From positions 1 through 14,985 of the forward strand of contig SKMY01000036.1 in NCBI GenBank assembly GCA_007120815.1: DNA of 14,985 nt, read 5' to 3'. The notes beneath the pieces are model-generated. The model was given only the letters and a program-made list of their open reading frames with translations, ran no database searches and was not told the origin of the DNA. Shown piece after piece: positions 12,861 to 14,985 of the stretch. The position numbers were made by a program, and so were the translations under genes. The stretch is from Syntrophomonadaceae bacterium. GTDB lineage: Bacteria; Bacillota_D; Dethiobacteria; DTU022; UBA8154. Position 1 is the first letter of the stretch. Every line of letters begins with the position of its first letter.

Positions 12861-13145
12861 ATGAAAGTCAATCGGCCGGAAATCATTAACCTGATTCAAA
12901 AGATCCAGAAGCAGCAGGACCGCGGGCGCGTCCAATCCACCTCCGGGGGGCCATCGCAAAAGGATTCTATTGAAATTTCTTCCAGCAGCGAAACCTTGAA
13001 AAAAGAGCTGGCCCGCCTGGAAGAAGCGGACATGCCCCGGGCCGAACGGGTCGAGGAGTTGGCCCGCCAGATCGAAGCCGGTGAGTACAAGATCGATTCC
13101 CGCGAACTGGCTGATATTATCCTGAAAACCATTGATCAAACCTAG
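12861..13145 (+). CDS. flgM: Anti-sigma-28 factor FlgM
   Basis: A 94-residue protein from ATG 12861, behind AGAGGG. The N-terminal half is polar and probably disordered. The family core follows: DSIEISSSSETLKKEL (about 35-50), then RAERVEELARQIEAGEYKIDSRELADIIL (about 60-88). The RVE...I..G.Y.VD..E.A pattern is the FlgM signature. The protein holds the flagellar sigma factor inactive until the hook-basal body is complete and FlgM is exported. The length is normal. It heads the flgM-flgN-flgK set, as in other Firmicutes, and a sigma-28-like promoter lies upstream, which would give the usual feedback loop. Confidence 0.93.
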   Translation: MKVNRPEIINLIQKIQKQQDRGRVQSTSGGPSQKDSIEISSSSETLKKELARLEEADMPRAERVEELARQIEAGEYKIDSRELADIILKTIDQT

Positions 13146-13215
13146 CAAACATCTTCAGCCGTCCAAGGTCCATTCTGGTTCCGCCAGGCTATTTTGATGA
13201 GAATCATAAGCATTA

Positions 13216-13285
13216 GGCCGCTTTCCTGCCGGGTTAAGTGGGCATACAGGGCCCGGCTTACTTTGTTATTGCCTGAAAGGCGGCC
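13216..13285 (+). other. Two-stem structured element between flgM and flgN
   Basis: GGCCGCTTTC (13216-13225) pairs with GAAAGGCGGCC (13275-13285, one bulge), and inside it GCCGGG (13228-13233) pairs with CCCGGC (13252-13257). No T-tract follows, so it is not an ordinary terminator. It lies 17 nt upstream of the flgN Shine-Dalgarno. Confidence 0.5.
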
Positions 13286-13301
13286 AGCGATCAGTGAAGT
13301 G

Positions 13302-13386
13302 AAAGGAGGTGCCCCTGGTTTTTTTCAGGCACGCCGGCAGGTTGGTCGGTCGGCAGGGCAGCAGCTTGAAAAGCCGGGGAAATATG
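13302..13386 (+). promoter_or_regulatory. Distant Shine-Dalgarno with folded spacer before the flgN ATG
   Basis: AAAGGAGGTG (13302-13311) is 72 nt from ATG 13384. The gap begins CCCC (13312-13315) and ends GGGG (13376-13379), with partial T/A pairing inside that junction. Farther in, GCCGGC (13333-13338) can pair with GTCGGC (13349-13354). Folding would leave about 4 nt to the ATG. GTG 13309 lies inside the Shine-Dalgarno and has no ribosome-binding site of its own. Confidence 0.45.
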
Positions 13387-13854
13387 ATCCAACCTGCAGA
13401 AATTCGAGAAGTCCTCTACCGGGAAACCGGGGCATTAGCAGAAATGGTCCAACTGGAAGAGGAGACCCAGGAAGCCCTGATCCAGGGAGATGCCCAAGGA
13501 TTGGAAGCGTTAAACCAGCGCAAAAACCAGTTGATGGAAGCCATGAGCGGTCTGGAACTGCAGCGCACCGGGGCCCTTCCGGCGAACCTGACCTTGAAAG
13601 AATACATCAGCCGGAGTTCTCCTGATGAGGCCGACGAGTTGGAGGGGCTGCGCCAGCGCTTGCTGCAGCTCTTCGATTCACTCCACCGCCTCCAGGACAT
13701 CAACAGGCATCTCCTCCAGCACAACCTTAAATTTATCGAGTACGCCATGAACGCCCTGTTTCCCGGAAGCCAGGAGGCGCACCTTTACGCCTCCAGCGGC
13801 GAAATAGATAAGACGAATGTGTTTTCAGCCAGGCTGCTGGATTCCAATGCCTGA
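13384..13854 (+). CDS. flgN: Flagellar chaperone FlgN
   Basis: With ATG 13384 the protein has 156 residues, the usual FlgN length. It is almost wholly helical and charged. It begins IREVLYRETGALAEMVQLEEETQEALIQGDAQGLEALNQRK, the typical FlgN N-terminal helical hairpin, followed by a second long helix pair with LRQRLLQLFDSLHRLQDINRHLLQHNLKFIEYAMN. FlgN binds the hook-associated proteins FlgK and FlgL in the cytoplasm and delivers them to the flagellar export gate; flgK directly follows. The in-frame GTG 13309 would add 25 residues (MPLVFFRHAG...) unlike the family and overlaps the Shine-Dalgarno. Its leader is heavily structured, which suggests translational control relative to flgM and flgK. 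Confidence 0.88.
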   Translation: MIQPAEIREVLYRETGALAEMVQLEEETQEALIQGDAQGLEALNQRKNQLMEAMSGLELQRTGALPANLTLKEYISRSSPDEADELEGLRQRLLQLFDSLHRLQDINRHLLQHNLKFIEYAMNALFPGSQEAHLYASSGEIDKTNVFSARLLDSNA

Positions 13855-13926
13855 CAAGCCATGACTTGAAAGATCAATCATCGGTAAGGGGGGGACCCCC
13901 GAAGCCATTTTGTGAGGAGGCGCATT

Positions 13927-14985
13927 ATGAGCGGCGGCAGCACCTTTGGAAGCTTTGAAATCGGACGCCGGGCTATTCACGCCCAGCAAAGAGGGGCTCA
14001 TGTAACCGGCCAAAACATAGCCAATGCCAACACCGAGGGATATTCCCGCCAGATTGTCCACATGAAAGCCCTGGTTCCACCGGCTGTTCCGGGTGTCATC
14101 ACCCCACCGGGCTACGGTGTAGCCGTATCAGATATCGTCCGCGTCAGAAACGAGTTTTACGGCGACCAGCTCCGGAAGGCCCTCACCTCCCAGCATTACT
14201 GGGAAGCCCGGCAGGATACCCTGACGGCTATCGAAGTGATCTTTCAAGAGCCCGGAGATTACAGCATCAATACCTACCTGAGCGAGTTTTTTGATGCCTG
14301 GCAGGATGTCAGCGTCAACCCAGAAAGCCAGGCGGCCCGGATCAACCTGCGGTCCCAGGCCGACACCCTGACCGGCATCGTTCGAGATATCGACGAGCGC
14401 ATCAAAGATTACCGCACCGATGTGCTCAAGGAACTGGAAGCCAACATCGCCCAGGTCAATTCCATTGCCCGGGAACTGACCGAGTTAAATGAAAAGATCA
14501 TGACCTTCCAGGCCCTGGGCAAAAAATCCAATGAACTCCTGGACGAACGCGACCTCCTCCTGGAGGGACTCAGTCAGCTCATCGACGTCCGTGTGATCGA
14601 AAAAACCAACGGCGCTGTAGAAGTTATCGCCGGGGGCCGCATTCTCCTCCATGACAACACCCATTTCCCTCTGAGACTGGAAAAGGACGAGAAAACCGGG
14701 GAAGTGGAGATTTTTAACAGCTCCAACAACCGCATTACCCCCCGGGGCGGGCAGCTGAAAGGGCTCCTTCAGTCCTACAACGAAATTATTCCCAAGTACC
14801 AGGGAGCCCTGGATGAACTGGTCTACAACCTGGTGATGGAGGTCAACCACCTCCACCGCCAGGGTTACGGCATGGACGGATCCTCGGGGATTAACTTTTT
14901 CGAGCCCTGGGCCTTCCCCATGCCCGGGGATATCATCATTGACCCCGACACCCTGGAGCTGGGCGCAGACGAGGAAACCAACATT
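13927..14985 (+). CDS. flgK: Flagellar hook-associated protein 1 (FlgK), N-terminal 353 residues
   Basis: The frame opens at ATG 13927, 7 nt after GAGGAGG, and runs off the window, so the C-terminus is missing. The N-terminus is diagnostic of flagellar rod/hook axial proteins: STFGSFEIGRRAIHAQQRGAHVTGQNIANANTEGYSRQ (residues 5-42), with the N-I-A-N-x-x-T-x-G-Y-S-R core. FlgK features follow: GYGVAVSDIVRVRNEFYGDQLR, then YLSEFFDAWQDVSVNPESQAAR, LNEKIMTFQALGKKSNELLDERDLLLEGLSQLIDV, and RGGQLKGLLQS near the end. The protein is exported and forms the junction between hook and filament with FlgL. A G-run followed by CCCCC (13888-13900) lies between the flgN stop and the ribosome-binding site. Confidence 0.95.
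   Translation, partial: MSGGSTFGSFEIGRRAIHAQQRGAHVTGQNIANANTEGYSRQIVHMKALVPPAVPGVITPPGYGVAVSDIVRVRNEFYGDQLRKALTSQHYWEARQDTLTAIEVIFQEPGDYSINTYLSEFFDAWQDVSVNPESQAARINLRSQADTLTGIVRDIDERIKDYRTDVLKELEANIAQVNSIARELTELNEKIMTFQALGKKSNELLDERDLLLEGLSQLIDVRVIEKTNGAVEVIAGGRILLHDNTHFPLRLEKDEKTGEVEIFNSSNNRITPRGGQLKGLLQSYNEIIPKYQGALDELVYNLVMEVNHLHRQGYGMDGSSGINFFEPWAFPMPGDIIIDPDTLELGADEETNI

Noticed and set aside
13309..13383. GTG 13309 as the start of FlgN, adding 25 residues
   Set aside because: It overlaps the Shine-Dalgarno and the added residues do not resemble the FlgN family.

Overview
The window looks like chromosomal DNA of a spore-forming, flagellated Firmicute of the Clostridia, most like the Peptococcaceae (Desulfotomaculum/Pelotomaculum type). 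The reasons are strong GGAGG ribosome-binding sites, frequent GTG/TTG starts, a flgM-flgN-flgK cluster, a dipicolinate-synthase-B-like gene beside dapB, and Firmicute-type small families (DUF151 nuclease, YdcZ transporter, FlK-like thioesterase). The lineage is an inference from gene content, not from a marker gene.

Layout. 1-581 (minus) is the N-terminal part of a GalT/HIT-fold nucleotidyltransferase. 582-935 is gene-free and carries short palindromic repeats. 936-6322 is a plus-strand block: exported coiled-coil protein, bifunctional nuclease (DUF151), a possible 19-codon mini-ORF, SEC-C zinc-motif protein, NfeD membrane protease and a stomatin/slipin (SPFH) protein, closed by a terminator at 6358-6392. 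6691-7911 (minus) holds a nitroreductase and a YdcZ transporter. 7912-8697 is gene-free and filled with mobile-looking inverted-repeat elements. 8698-9998 (plus) holds an alpha/beta hydrolase and a hot-dog thioesterase. 10039-11462 (minus) holds dapB followed by a diverged DpaB-like protein. 11700-12764 is a glyceraldehyde-3-phosphate dehydrogenase. 12861-14985 is the late flagellar set flgM, flgN, flgK (open at the window edge), with a possible sigma-28 promoter upstream.

How genes work together. NfeD and slipin are a classic membrane pair in which the protease acts on the stomatin partner. FlgM (anti-sigma factor), FlgN (chaperone for hook-associated proteins) and FlgK (hook-filament junction protein) belong to the checkpoint that switches on late flagellar genes. 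DapB feeds the lysine/diaminopimelate branch, which in spore formers also shares a precursor with dipicolinate; its DpaB-like neighbour has lost the usual flavin-site motifs.

Two signals stand out. (1) In three genes (nuclease, slipin, flgN) the only good Shine-Dalgarno lies 23, 33 and 72 nt from the ATG, and the gap is occupied by an inverted repeat or larger fold. Removing the stem-loop leaves 9, 10 and about 4 nt, so the RNA fold would put the ribosome-binding site at a workable distance. (2) A dispersed repeat with core GGGGACGGTTCT occurs at least 15 times, only between genes. Two of its composite copies (7939-8089 and 8518-8661) have terminal inverted repeats, and one is flanked by a near-perfect 8-bp direct repeat, like a MITE. 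No transposase gene is present in the window.
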